Shown piece after piece: positions 21,901 to 28,935 of a stretch of 37,070 bases of DNA. The stretch comes from a virus. Both the position numbers and the translations under genes were made by a program. Positions within the stretch are counted from its first letter, which is position 1. Every line of letters begins with the position of its first letter. The stretch lies in IMG/VR virus record IMGVR_UViG_3300046328_001234, positions 1-37,070 of that record. One strand, 5' to 3'. The notes beneath the pieces were generated by a model, which made no database searches, was not told the DNA's origin, and saw only the letters and a program-made list of their open reading frames with translations.

Positions 21901-23384
21901 GTGTCCAAATAAGATCCATCTCCAAAGCGAACTCGGAGCATCCTTTGATCTTCGCCCGTCTTAAAAGGAGTAACCCTACTCCACCTTTCGCCATTCCAGA
22001 TCTCTACCTCCCTACCAACAAGGGACTCGATAGTAGCCATCCCTTCCCTTGTAATAAGTAGGGTATCGCCAGCAACGCAGAAATTGTCTTTCAGTAAAAT
22101 TTCACCACAGGGGTTCAAACCCAGTCTGAGTAAGCGATCGAGCAATTCCTCTTTACCCTTATCACTTTCCCAGAAGCTCCAGCCATATTTCTCTTGGTTG
22201 AGTTTGTCAAGATAAAGTCCCGCAAAAGTAGCACCTTCCTTAGTCTCGTCAACCTCGGCTTCGTAGAGACGAATAAATTCTATGCGTTTAGCATCGGTGT
22301 CTAACAGGTCGGCATTCGCTCTAGCGATCGCCTCTGGTGCATATTGAATAGCACCTTCGCCAGACTGGTATTGCTTGGTTACAGATGCAAGGGTGTCTGC
22401 CCATGACGGCTTGCGATGAAATACTCGCGTGTGGTTTGCCATTCTCAAAGCATCACGTTCAGGATCGATACTCCATTTACCGTCAGGGAGCTGAATCCAA
22501 AGGTTATCCTTGGCAACTTCCCCCAATTCATCGTCCGAAGAAAATTGGCGCATTCCAGCACTGCGACGGATCGACCCTGCCACGATCGCTACCGCAGCCT
22601 CGTCAATCAACAGGCAGCATTCAGCAGAAGTCAAATTTCGTCCAATCGCCCCATTCAGAATCTTGGCGACACGAGGGAATACATCGGGCAACTTCACGGG
22701 ATTCGCTGTACCGCCAAAGCTTTGTAGCAGCTCTCCAGAAGGTCGGATATTAGACATATCGACATCAACCACAAAAAGTGCTGGCGCAGGTAATGATGTC
22801 GGTCTTGAGCTGAGTGCCAGCAGGTAGTGGTAAGCATCGACCCAACCCTGCCTAGAATCGCCCACAGTAATTGTGCAGCGAATTTTGTCGCGATTACCAT
22901 CATCGGGATGCAGTAAAGTAGTTGTCCTTTCTTGGCGATCGCCCTTAGCGATCGCACCGATTTCTCCAACAACTGTTACTTCCAATCGATTACGAATGGC
23001 AGGTAGTCGCGAGATGCATCTGCCTTCCAATACAGCGCCAGTGCCACAACCTTGCATCGCCAAATTCATTACGCTAGCAAAAGATTGCCAGTCCACAATG
23101 TCGGTCGATGAGCAGTTATATGCACCAGCAAAATTCTCAGGTCTGAGTGACCACTCAGTACCGCCCACCCACAACCAACGACCACTGGTGAGGGTTTTTA
23201 GTTGAGATTGCATTCTATAAACAAGGTCTCTTTCTTCATCGGTGAACTTACCAAGAACAGCGATCGCGGGGATAGTGCGATCGCATACATTCTTCCAGTT
23301 CTCAAGCAATCCTGATACTAAGCGGCGGAAATATGTACGCGCAGCTACGACACTGCCGAGAGTGCCAGAGGGGAATTGGGACAT
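18900..23384 (-). CDS. nrdJ: Class II (adenosylcobalamin-dependent) ribonucleotide reductase with two inteins
   Basis: 1494-residue precursor; about 844 after removal of two inteins, close to single-chain ribonucleoside-triphosphate reductases (Lactobacillus leichmannii type). It reduces ribonucleotides to deoxyribonucleotides using B12. Visible residues: C91 in YNCSS; radical-type C426 in NPCGE; the rejoined CNLAEV after intein 1 (C767); the QPSGTKSLL loop near 927-935; and the C-terminal dithiol C1470/C1475 (CDTGLC) that re-reduces the active site. Intein 1 spans C436-N766 and intein 2 C1043-N1361. The start overlaps the upstream gene by 40 bp. With dcd and thyX it supplies dNTPs in the same transcription direction. 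Confidence 0.96.
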   Translation of the reverse strand: MSQFPSGTLGSVVAARTYFRRLVSGLLENWKNVCDRTIPAIAVLGKFTDEERDLVYRMQSQLKTLTSGRWLWVGGTEWSLRPENFAGAYNCSSTDIVDWQSFASVMNLAMQGCGTGAVLEGRCISRLPAIRNRLEVTVVGEIGAIAKGDRQERTTTLLHPDDGNRDKIRCTITVGDSRQGWVDAYHYLLALSSRPTSLPAPALFVVDVDMSNIRPSGELLQSFGGTANPVKLPDVFPRVAKILNGAIGRNLTSAECCLLIDEAAVAIVAGSIRRSAGMRQFSSDDELGEVAKDNLWIQLPDGKWSIDPERDALRMANHTRVFHRKPSWADTLASVTKQYQSGEGAIQYAPEAIARANADLLDTDAKRIEFIRLYEAEVDETKEGATFAGLYLDKLNQEKYGWSFWESDKGKEELLDRLLRLGLNPCGEILLKDNFCVAGDTLLITREGMATIESLVGREVEIWNGERWSRVTPFKTGEDQRMLRVRFGDGSYLDTTEYHRFLVKNRFQLDYSVVQAKNLSSQSKYQLQTKPFSIEYKDGAFVDPQKAYTLGVMVGDGTVARNKDGSFLRNQLVLHGEKQHLPVVGNKSEPKQYEGYKNTCVEVKGLNHVLDHMMILSLKNSLDGLDAIASWNKEAILNFIAGLADTDGSNTNSGDIRIYISQYGRARRLQLLLAKCGVRSSICEIYKAGEITNYGKRKHDLYGIQITECGSIPCHRLDVSRSHKPKCRGKYQVITSVEELPEARDSFCFTEPEFNQGVFGNTLTKNCNLAEVHANQLDPNNFGEQKEAFRAGALSVVALLNHDLSALGDRYQKSRELDPIVAVCPTGIFDFFVKAFGVDWLKWWEAGRPAEWGRILDLLNDSKIKAFSPEATDLFTLLEADYTYLSEYFKEAEQNYLSDWRQIVEDTVQEYCDRHGLKVPNRSTAVQPSGTKSLLTGASPGYHPPKAAYMIRRITVRKNHPVAFAAIALGHSVLPSQSDKDENGVLLDDPFDYRCTEWLIEIPMKTVWADLDGADAIDISKFSAVAQFDFMMQVQKHYTKHNCFDRDTTFLTAQGIKSFQDFEAGDITTVLNKDGNWVEAKVVKTEDEREMVEIILREGKTGKEKRIISTLCHRFPVKRISGGSCVTKIVTAAELKTGHRFVLNSTDFEVLTLDLDGIRHGLVYGDGSIYRSGTSREIGCQLYLCGGKRHLVSYFDGFSNARERDDIDQTRIYGLPTEWKYLPKRDCSQSYLAGFFAGLLATDGSVYQSVISLSTISQELINFLSEQLPRIGVKLCSYKWFGSDSYKKDGGAFILVFSKGTISEELILRPHHLDHFNNSESQPCQWKVSEINRLEGKRYGWCVMEPQTNHFTLTDNILVMNTSSTLELRENEVEALAKCIYDAIQNDEGYISSAILARFDDMQTYPRMPFEPIDRAKYHELEQAIAERKAQKEVALAFRLKQAGIETYDFDNLYKFYDQGDALSPETAACDTGLCELKETLEQIKSDSFNAEVL
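19302..20258 (-). mobile_element. Intein 2 of NrdJ (LAGLIDADG type)
   Basis: 319 residues, C1043-N1361, inserted at KHN/TSSTLEL; the following residue is Thr. Splicing block A begins CFDRDTTFLT, and the C-terminal block is YGWCVMEPQTNHF ending NILVMN. Two LAGLIDADG-like helices (RHGLVYGDGSIY and AGFFAGLLATDGSVY) mark a homing endonuclease. The residue before the terminal Asn is Met instead of the common His, as in a minority of inteins. Confidence 0.9.
21087..22079 (-). mobile_element. Intein 1 of NrdJ (LAGLIDADG type)
   Basis: 331 residues, C436-N766, inserted at KDNF/CNLAEV within the reductase active-site region; next residue Cys. Block A is CVAGDTLLITREG, block B TTEYHRFLVKN-like, and block F SFCFTEPEFNQGVFGN ending TLTKN. 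LAGLIDADG motifs are YTLGVMVGDGTV and FIAGLADTDGSN, so the homing endonuclease appears intact. The penultimate residue is Lys, not His. Confidence 0.9.
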
Positions 23385-23689
23385 GATTTTACGAAGTTCT
23401 CTAAAAATTTATTGCTAGCGTTTCTAATGTCTGTGGGAGGGAGGGCAAAATCCAAGCGACTCCTTGAAACCTCCTCTATCTTACCTTGGGGGTAAAACAA
23501 AATACGGATGTGTGTGGCGGTTTTGTTGTGATCTGTTGACGAGATTACAACACCATAATGAGACTCCCCCCTTCGGGAGCCGTCAATCTCAATCTGAGAT
23601 CTGGTCACGCCCTCCACCACAAAGGGGCGTTCCCGCTTCTGAACCCACTGTTCCTGAACAAATACTCGTGGTTGTCTGCTTTTCTGCAT
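23345..23689 (-). CDS. Hypothetical protein, 114 aa
   Basis: ATG 23689 is preceded by GGAG. Residues 15-75 are basic and beta-rich (RERPFVVEGVTRSQIEIDG, then THIRILFYPQGKIEEV). It overlaps the upstream gene by 101 bp and nrdJ by 40 bp; such long overlaps are unusual here, so one of the ends may be altered. No family recognised. Confidence 0.6.
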   Translation of the reverse strand: MQKSRQPRVFVQEQWVQKRERPFVVEGVTRSQIEIDGSRRGESHYGVVISSTDHNKTATHIRILFYPQGKIEEVSRSRLDFALPPTDIRNASNKFLENFVKSCPNSPLALSAVS

Positions 23690-24035
23690 ATCTCTCCAAT
23701 AGGTTTATCAATTGTTCTATCTGTTGTGCGATCGCAATCTCTTGTGAATGCTCTGTGAATACACTCAGGATCTTACCGAGCTTTTTGTAAACCTCAGAAA
23801 CTATATCTGTTCCCGCCTCAAACGGGATGCCGATATACTTGCCGATCGCAATAAAACTGCGGCGATCCTCTTCGGCGTTAACCCTTTCTATCGCGATCGC
23901 CGCCTCTGAGACAAAAACAACTCGCCCAATATAGAAGGGCAGAATGTGAGGGTCTCTCAGCGTGTCCAACGGTTCGCCCGTCTTAAATTTGTATAGAGAG
24001 AGCGCAATCTGTTCAACCTCTTCGCTAGTTAGCAT
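23589..24035 (-). CDS. Hypothetical protein, 148 aa
   Basis: Helical N- and C-terminal parts around a beta core (PFYIGRVVFVSEAAIAIERV); IAQQIEQLINLLERYAEK looks like a terminal helix. The last 30 residues are Gly/Thr/Ser-rich and overlap the next gene by 101 bp, so the original stop may have been earlier. The start MLTSEEVEQIALSL resembles that of the upstream neighbour (MLNKEQIEAIATKL), hinting at common ancestry. Confidence 0.65.
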   Translation of the reverse strand: MLTSEEVEQIALSLYKFKTGEPLDTLRDPHILPFYIGRVVFVSEAAIAIERVNAEEDRRSFIAIGKYIGIPFEAGTDIVSEVYKKLGKILSVFTEHSQEIAIAQQIEQLINLLERYAEKQTTTSICSGTVGSEAGTPLCGGGRDQISD

Positions 24036-24276
24036 TGCTCACCTCTTTGAGGGGGAGTTCCAACCCTTCAAGGCGGTAATTGAAGCCCTCCAAGAAGATG
24101 CTGTCGTTGGAGATACCCCTTTCAAAAAAGTTCACCACAGAAACGGTGCTGTCGGGGCGGCGGATAAAAATTTGAGCTGGTATAAAAGCCTCTAGATTAA
24201 CGATTACGTTGAAGTTCACATCGTAAGGAGCCAAAAGCTTTGTCGCGATCGCTTCAATCTGCTCTTTGTTTAACAT
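24025..24276 (-). CDS. Hypothetical protein, 83 aa
   Basis: Starts MLNKEQIEAIATKLLAPY, like its downstream neighbour. A beta-rich middle (FNVIVNLEAFIPAQIFIRRP) follows. No recognised family. Its start overlaps the thyX stop by 7 bp and its stop overlaps the next gene by 11 bp. Confidence 0.65.
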   Translation of the reverse strand: MLNKEQIEAIATKLLAPYDVNFNVIVNLEAFIPAQIFIRRPDSTVSVVNFFERGISNDSIFLEGFNYRLEGLELPLKEVSNAN

Positions 24277-26090
24277 CCTCTACCCTCCACAAGTTTTCCA
24301 TCTCGATATATCAAAGCCCCAGTCCTCATTTCGTGGCGGACGCTAGCCCACTCATAAAAATTGTCGTTCTTGGTTCTCCAAGGGGCAACTCTCGCAAAGT
24401 GCTCAAGCGGTGTTAAGTGTTTTGGCTTGCTACACCAAAGCTTTTGGAACAATTCGACATCTTTTTTGGGATCTCTGATACCTTCGTGAGTCAGGTAACT
24501 AACTCTGGCACATCGACCGATCCCTACCTGAAGAACGGTTTCAGGGTCGAGATCCGAGTCTTGCTCTGAGTCGATAAAAGGCATGTGCCATTCGTCGATT
24601 CCCCGCTCTTTTGGCTTGCTAGCTGTGTAAGCAAGCTTCATCCTGTTGGCTAGCGCTTGCATCTCAGGCTGGGAATCTGGGTGACACCTCTGCTCAAAGA
24701 AATTCTCATAGTCTGTCCCTGAACAAATAACCGTGATGGAGGAAAATGGCTCAAGCAGTCGATTTGGGATCTGCTTGTGAAGGTTTAGCGCTATAAACCT
24801 TTTTACATGCTTGGTAGCGTCCCTTCGAGCGTCTGCCCAGATCTCTCTGGCTAAATCGATATCATCAATCTCCTTTGCCGCTGACATGCCTGTTTGATTT
24901 TCGCCCCAATACAGTGGGTATACCTCTTGACTTTCGACAAGTTTAATCATTTTCTCAATAGGAATTGCTCTGCTACTGCTGCTGTTCTTGCTATTGTGAA
25001 CGACAACTCCATTGGCAAAGAAATTTGGGAAGTCCCCAGCAATCTCTAAGTCAAATGTTTCCTCAAAGCCGCAAGACCTGATAATTTCAACCTGCTCAAA
25101 TCCAGTCATAAGTGGACATCCTGTTTGCCAGCCTTGAATTTTATGTATTTCTTTGTGCGCCTCTGGGGTAACAGCGATTACATTGTCAATATCGAAGGCG
25201 AGATCGGGTCGCTGGTGTCGGGGAATAACATGATGTATATCAAACGTACTAGATAGATCTTCGCCAGTGATTGCACACTTGCCATTTTGCCTATTACGCA
25301 CAAACTCCTTGTTATTTCTAACCCATTGACAAACCCATTTCCCATCTATTTTGTTAAACGCGCTAGATTCGATCCCAGTACCATACCTGTAGGTCATAAC
25401 CGAGTCAGTCTCAGGCTGTAGTTCTTCCAGCCTGAGCCATCCGCGCCGTGACAAGATCAAATGGTCTTTGCTTGCTTTAACCTCATAGTTTCTGGTTTTG
25501 AGTAAGAAAACTTCTTTTTTCCCAGATCGAAAAACGTTAGAGACGCTAGATAACTGCACCTCATTTGTCACCTCGTTGACCTGCCTGATCGACATCTCCT
25601 TGAGGCGATCGCGGATAGCAAACCTTCTTTTTCCAGTACTACTGTTTCTCCAATTAGTCCATGAATTTGCGTGGGCAAAACACTCTCTACCAACCTTGTA
25701 AGCGCCCTCAATTAGTTTGTCTCGACAAGCTAGATTTAGGTTCAAAGCCTTTGCAAAACCTAGTAAACCAGCAATCTCTTTTGACGAATAATCCCTGTCT
25801 TCTAGATTGGACAAATAAATCCCGTTATGTCTAGAGGTCTCGTGGGGGGTGGAACCGTTTTCCCACTTCTCAGCAAGCTCGGCGATTGTCATTGAGTGGA
25901 CACGTCTTAAACCTTTGGATGTTTTTGCAGGCAGCTCAAAGTCGATACGACTATCTCCAGACAAGCACAACATTCGATGGGTCATGAATTCCGAGTGAAT
26001 CATTCGATGATATGTCAGCACAAAAGTTGTGAGTCGAGTGCCCCAAGGATTGATACTATCGGCGATGATTTCTGCTTTAGGTTGGAACAT
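24270..26090 (-). CDS. thyX: Flavin-dependent thymidylate synthase ThyX with an HNH intein
   Basis: 606-residue precursor, about 281 after splicing. ThyX makes dTMP from dUMP using FAD/NADPH and methylenetetrahydrofolate. The signature is split by the intein: ..EFMTHRML / SKNSSSSRAIP (S367 onward), matching the phage-type form of the R-H-R-x7-S flavin and substrate motif. Downstream features are LNLHKQIPNRLLEPF and SVRHEMRTGAL. The N-terminus (FQPKAEIIADSINPWGTRLT) also fits. It overlaps the broken small gene upstream and a small gene downstream. Together with dcd and nrdJ it makes the element self-sufficient in dTTP supply. Confidence 0.95.
   Translation of the reverse strand: MFQPKAEIIADSINPWGTRLTTFVLTYHRMIHSEFMTHRMLCLSGDSRIDFELPAKTSKGLRRVHSMTIAELAEKWENGSTPHETSRHNGIYLSNLEDRDYSSKEIAGLLGFAKALNLNLACRDKLIEGAYKVGRECFAHANSWTNWRNSSTGKRRFAIRDRLKEMSIRQVNEVTNEVQLSSVSNVFRSGKKEVFLLKTRNYEVKASKDHLILSRRGWLRLEELQPETDSVMTYRYGTGIESSAFNKIDGKWVCQWVRNNKEFVRNRQNGKCAITGEDLSSTFDIHHVIPRHQRPDLAFDIDNVIAVTPEAHKEIHKIQGWQTGCPLMTGFEQVEIIRSCGFEETFDLEIAGDFPNFFANGVVVHNSKNSSSSRAIPIEKMIKLVESQEVYPLYWGENQTGMSAAKEIDDIDLAREIWADARRDATKHVKRFIALNLHKQIPNRLLEPFSSITVICSGTDYENFFEQRCHPDSQPEMQALANRMKLAYTASKPKERGIDEWHMPFIDSEQDSDLDPETVLQVGIGRCARVSYLTHEGIRDPKKDVELFQKLWCSKPKHLTPLEHFARVAPWRTKNDNFYEWASVRHEMRTGALIYRDGKLVEGRGC
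24993..25967 (-). mobile_element. Intein of ThyX with HNH homing endonuclease domain
   Basis: 325 residues, C42-N366; next residue Ser. Block A is CLSGDSRIDFELP, block B VKASKDHLILSRRGW, and block G ends FFANGVVVHN with the canonical His-Asn. The internal nuclease is HNH type: CAITGEDLS, then DIHHVIPRHQRPDLAFDIDN and VTPEAHKEIH. A helical segment (YSSKEIAGLLGFAKALNLN) may add DNA binding. Inserted directly in the ThyX active-site motif. Confidence 0.92.
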
Positions 26091-26288
26091 TGCTGTCTAC
26101 CTCCTCAAATTTATCAACAAAAAGATATAAAGGGCGAGTCCAAGGAATCGCATCTTCCGACTTTTTATAACTGACCAGAAGCTCATTGCCGATTCGGAAG
26201 AAAACGACAGAAGAACCACTTGATATATGCACTTGGTCTTGGTATTGCGATAATATCTACCGATCGCCACTCCCAAAAAATCAACCAT
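26077..26288 (-). pseudogene. Small protein gene with an internal frameshift (weakly DUF1653-like)
   Basis: From ATG 26288 (after GGAGAGAGGA) the frame reads MVDFLGVAIGRYYRNTKTKC then IYQV, a good start for a small barrel protein. From about 26230 the coding-like sequence moves to another frame (-1/+2): SGSSVVFFRIGNELLVSYKK, then SEDAIPWTRPLYLFVDKFEE, stopping at TAA 26079-26077 inside thyX. The uninterrupted frame to 26097 gives an implausible hydrophobic tail instead. The R-Y-Y-R-N and W-T-R-P-L-x-x-F spacing recalls DUF1653, without certainty. Confidence 0.6.
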
Positions 26289-26640
26289 TCCTCTCTCCTT
26301 TCGCCGCAATGTAAGTCCCCGTTCTGGCGATCGCGCAACGGCTAACCCCGTCAAGACAACGAATCTCGATGTCACTCTCGCGAATTTCTAGGACAGTACC
26401 AACGCGATTGAGGCAGTCTTCGTCTGCAAACCGGTCAGAAATGTTTGCAACCAAATCGCCGATTTGGTATTGAGACAGCTCTTGAACGTAGCCCCAATCA
26501 CCAGCTTTAGGGGCGAGCCTAGTTAATTCCAAAACTGTTGATACCAAGGCGATCGCAATCAGTTTGAAGTCAACCAAACTTTCCGTTTCTTCAGTTACGG
26601 CTTCTGCTTCTTTAGGTGCAGTCGTCACTTTCTTAGGCAT
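26281..26640 (-). CDS. Hypothetical protein, 119 aa
   Basis: Start at ATG 26640 (MPKKVTTAPKEAEAVTEETE), overlapping the upstream stop by 8 bp; the longer frame from 26898 is a shadow of that gene. Acidic leader, a hydrophobic helix (FKLIAIALVSTVLELTRLA), then a beta-rich C-terminal part with GDLVANISDRFADEDCLNRV and GTVLEIRESDIEIRCLDG, like a small SH3/Tudor-like barrel. Function unknown. Confidence 0.65.
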   Translation of the reverse strand: MPKKVTTAPKEAEAVTEETESLVDFKLIAIALVSTVLELTRLAPKAGDWGYVQELSQYQIGDLVANISDRFADEDCLNRVGTVLEIRESDIEIRCLDGVSRCAIARTGTYIAAKGERNG

Positions 26641-27028
26641 ATTTTTGTGTTTCGGTAGCGGTTTTCTTTTTAATGTTGCAATTAAACTCTTTGCCTTCCA
26701 AGAGTTGTGCGAAATCTGCGGCAAGGACGAGTGCTTGCCAGTAGTAATACCGCATCTCTTCGTCCCCTCTTTCAACTCCCTGCCGCATATAGGCAATGAA
26801 GTCCTCAATCTCTTGAAACCCATCGATCCTATGGTCACGCCCATTGGATTTCTGAAGGGGCGTACCATGCTTGGCGATACCGAATGCTTTGCGATCAAGT
26901 AAGTGGGGAATCAGAATAAGGAACTCCCCGCCATACACCCCAATATCTTTGATCGCCAAGTCAATGATCGCGGGTTCATCAGTGGCGATCGGGTCGGGTT
27001 CGGGAACGGAATAATTCACATCAGACAT
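26633..27028 (-). CDS. MazG-like nucleotide pyrophosphohydrolase-type protein (tentative)
   Basis: 131 residues from ATG 27028 (GGAG upstream). The core KHGTPLQKSNGRDHRIDGFQ, followed by EIEDFIAYMRQ, has the N-G-R-D and E-x-x-D helical pattern of phage MazG-like/DUF550-type proteins, which hydrolyse dNTPs or related nucleotides. A further helix (YYYWQALVLAADFAQLLEGK) follows. The second metal-binding motif is not obvious, so catalysis is uncertain. Position among dcd, thyX and nrdJ supports a role in nucleotide metabolism. Confidence 0.55.
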   Translation of the reverse strand: MSDVNYSVPEPDPIATDEPAIIDLAIKDIGVYGGEFLILIPHLLDRKAFGIAKHGTPLQKSNGRDHRIDGFQEIEDFIAYMRQGVERGDEEMRYYYWQALVLAADFAQLLEGKEFNCNIKKKTATETQKYA

Positions 27029-27254
27029 CAGCTTTATCTCCAAATTTAAAGGCTAATCGAGCACTTGTAATAAAGGGGTGTAGATCATCTTCACCCTCCA
27101 CTATCTCGGTCGTGTGCACGTCCCAAGCAGTAATATACCGAAGAACTCCTTGCGGGTCGTAACCAACAAGCGGGGCAGAGAGAACCCTACCACCTAAGTC
27201 TTCGGATTCCTCAATAATGTCGTCCAATCTAATCGCTTTCTTATGGTCTGGCAT
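27021..27254 (-). CDS. Hypothetical acidic protein, 77 aa
   Basis: Start at ATG 27254 (MPDHKKAIRLDDIIEESEDL); the upstream extension overlaps dcd. Beta-rich centre (RVLSAPLVGYDPQGVLRYIT). It overlaps dcd by 14 bp and the next gene by 8 bp. No family recognised. Confidence 0.65.
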   Translation of the reverse strand: MPDHKKAIRLDDIIEESEDLGGRVLSAPLVGYDPQGVLRYITAWDVHTTEIVEGEDDLHPFITSARLAFKFGDKADV

Positions 27255-27873
27255 CTCGCTTAGCCTCCTGTGTATAGCAATCGCCGTTATAGCGACCATG
27301 CTCTGAATAAGGGATCAACGGCTCGGAGTCCATTGTATAGAAAATCATTTGGCAGACCCTCTGACCTTTTTGAACGATGAACGGTCTATTTCGATCAACG
27401 CAGTGCAGTTCAAGTGTGCAGACCGAATCATTCCAGCCTGGTTCGCAATGCCCCGCCTTTAAGTGCTGACACCCAAGCCTTGCTGAGGTTGATCGAAGAT
27501 CTACTGAGGCAACTAACCATAGCGGGAAATTAAATACCTCACCACTCGAAGAAAGGTAAAACTCTCCGTAGTGCAGTGCATATTTCTGACCCCTGCTAAG
27601 GTCTATCTCAAGCCAGCCATCGGGCGTGGATTTTTTGATCGTGTCACCAATGCAAATATCTAGACTTGAACAGCCAACATTTTCGGGGGTGTATGGAGTT
27701 ATTAATGGCTTTTCAGGTAAGGGTACGAAACATTTCCAGAAAAGCATTTTAAGGCGAGTATAGATTCTGCTTGGGTGGGAGAAATCTTCTAACCTAAGCC
27801 GTGGAATCCGCCAAGACGGGTCTCGACATATATGCTTTATCTGCCAATCGGCTAGAATTCCCATTCTCTGCAA
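27241..27873 (-). CDS. dcd: dCTP deaminase
   Basis: 210 residues. Family motifs: GCSSLDICIGDTI (67-79), RSTSARLG (127-134), AGHCEPGW (140-147), the catalytic-type Glu in TLEL (E155), QRVCQMIF (171-178) and GRYNGD near the C-terminus (193-198). The enzyme converts dCTP to dUTP, feeding dUMP to ThyX after dUTP hydrolysis. Some homologues are bifunctional with dUTPase activity, which the sequence alone does not settle. An N-terminal extension of about 50 residues precedes the core. It overlaps the upstream gene by 22 bp. Confidence 0.92.
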   Translation of the reverse strand: MQRMGILADWQIKHICRDPSWRIPRLRLEDFSHPSRIYTRLKMLFWKCFVPLPEKPLITPYTPENVGCSSLDICIGDTIKKSTPDGWLEIDLSRGQKYALHYGEFYLSSSGEVFNFPLWLVASVDLRSTSARLGCQHLKAGHCEPGWNDSVCTLELHCVDRNRPFIVQKGQRVCQMIFYTMDSEPLIPYSEHGRYNGDCYTQEAKRDARP

Positions 27874-28313
27874 GCCTCAACGATCGCCTGTAATTTTGTG
27901 CAATCCAGCCCATCCCCAGAGATATAGCCGATATTGACATGGGTTGCGGGATTGTAAGTTTCAGCGCGATCGCCTAACTCCCTCCAAAGGTCAGCCCTCC
28001 AATGCGAGTCCTCTAGGTGTCGCAAACGCTCAAGAGGCTTGACCTCAATGCGAATCTTGCGACCCCAGCAAACAACGATCGCGAACTGGTCATTACCTTT
28101 ACCCAAGAAGGACTGGTGTTCTTGAAGTATTTCGGAAATATATTCCTTTACCACCAGACCTGTCTCGACATGTATGGGGTAGTAGGCAACCAAACCATTA
28201 GAGACCAACCTGCGTGATTGGTTGGGGCTAAAGGGGTTGCGAGGTCGATACAGCAGATCTTTTATTGCGATCGCGGCGGCTGCGTGTCTTTGGTTCGGGG
28301 TCTTTAGAGTCAT
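27852..28313 (-). CDS. Hypothetical protein, 153 aa
   Basis: Alpha/beta protein. AIVVCWGRKIRIEVKPLERL has the strand pattern with a charged E-x-K of restriction-endonuclease-like nucleases, but the upstream acidic partner is not clear. The start overlaps the upstream gene by 86 bp. Function unknown; a nuclease fold is only a possibility. Confidence 0.6.
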   Translation of the reverse strand: MTLKTPNQRHAAAAIAIKDLLYRPRNPFSPNQSRRLVSNGLVAYYPIHVETGLVVKEYISEILQEHQSFLGKGNDQFAIVVCWGRKIRIEVKPLERLRHLEDSHWRADLWRELGDRAETYNPATHVNIGYISGDGLDCTKLQAIVEACREWEF

Positions 28314-28467
28314 AGGATGTGATATCGAATAATGGAAGTTGTAAAGACAGTTTTCTCAAGGATCGGACTGCGGGGCGACCGCTCGCCATTTTCATCCATG
28401 TTGGCAGCAACTCTGCACTGCCTTGTGACACATCGATCTCAAACTCGGCTTGTAAGTATTTGGACAT
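28228..28467 (-). CDS. Hypothetical protein, 79 aa
   Basis: ATG 28467 is preceded by GAGGAA at 8 nt. N-terminal strand-helix region (SKYLQAEFEIDVSQGSAEL), C-terminal 30 residues very basic and low-complexity, read over the start of the next gene. Function unknown. Confidence 0.6.
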   Translation of the reverse strand: MSKYLQAEFEIDVSQGSAELLPTWMKMASGRPAVRSLRKLSLQLPLFDITSYDSKDPEPKTRSRRDRNKRSAVSTSQPL

Positions 28468-28468
28468 T

Positions 28469-28657
28469 CTATTTCCTCAGTTTTGACATGAAGTGGGAGA
28501 CGAGACGAGCTTGATGCTTAATCAAGCCCTTTATCTGTCCATAGCTCGTGCTGCTTCCAGCTCTGGGATTAGCTCGAAAATATTCTTTCATCGCCTCAGC
28601 AAATTCTAAAAAAAGCTTTGCAGAGGCGATCGCGTTATCCAAATCAGCTTCGTTCAT
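28469..28657 (-). CDS. Small helical protein, 62 aa
   Basis: Helix-rich (LDNAIASAKLFLEFAEAMKE) with a basic C-terminus (LIKHQARLVSHFMSKLRK). One base separates its stop from the next start. No family recognised. Confidence 0.6.
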   Translation of the reverse strand: MNEADLDNAIASAKLFLEFAEAMKEYFRANPRAGSSTSYGQIKGLIKHQARLVSHFMSKLRK

Positions 28658-28724
28658 AATAACTCAAGTTTGTGGCGGTTTTATTTGTTTTAAAGCGAAA
28701 CTTTTGACAATTGATCGGCAACCT

Positions 28725-28925
28725 TTAATCCTCAACAATATCAGCGCCGCCGCTAATAGTCTCCCAGACCCATTCGATCCACGCTTCTTGTAACGCTTCT
28801 TTCAGACCCGTTTCGTCAAGCATCTCCCATTCCTCAACAAGTGTATCTAGACTGCTGGACTGTTCTAGCTCTACATTAGCGAGACCTATACTAAGCCCAA
28901 ACCTAACTTGTGTCTGTCCGTCCAT
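28725..28925 (-). CDS. Small acidic protein, 66 aa
   Basis: ATG 28925 follows AAGGAG at good spacing. Strongly acidic C-terminal half (LVEEWEMLDETGLKEALQEA, then WETISGGADIVED). Acidic small proteins next to a methyltransferase can be DNA mimics, but nothing in the sequence proves this. It follows the methyltransferase by 10 bp. Confidence 0.6.
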   Translation of the reverse strand: MDGQTQVRFGLSIGLANVELEQSSSLDTLVEEWEMLDETGLKEALQEAWIEWVWETISGGADIVED

Positions 28926-28935
28926 GATTTTCTCC

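Noticed and set aside
23345-23689. Frame fusion of the two overlapping genes upstream of nrdJ
   Set aside because: The downstream gene has its own ribosome site, and both frames are coding-like outside the 101-bp overlap.
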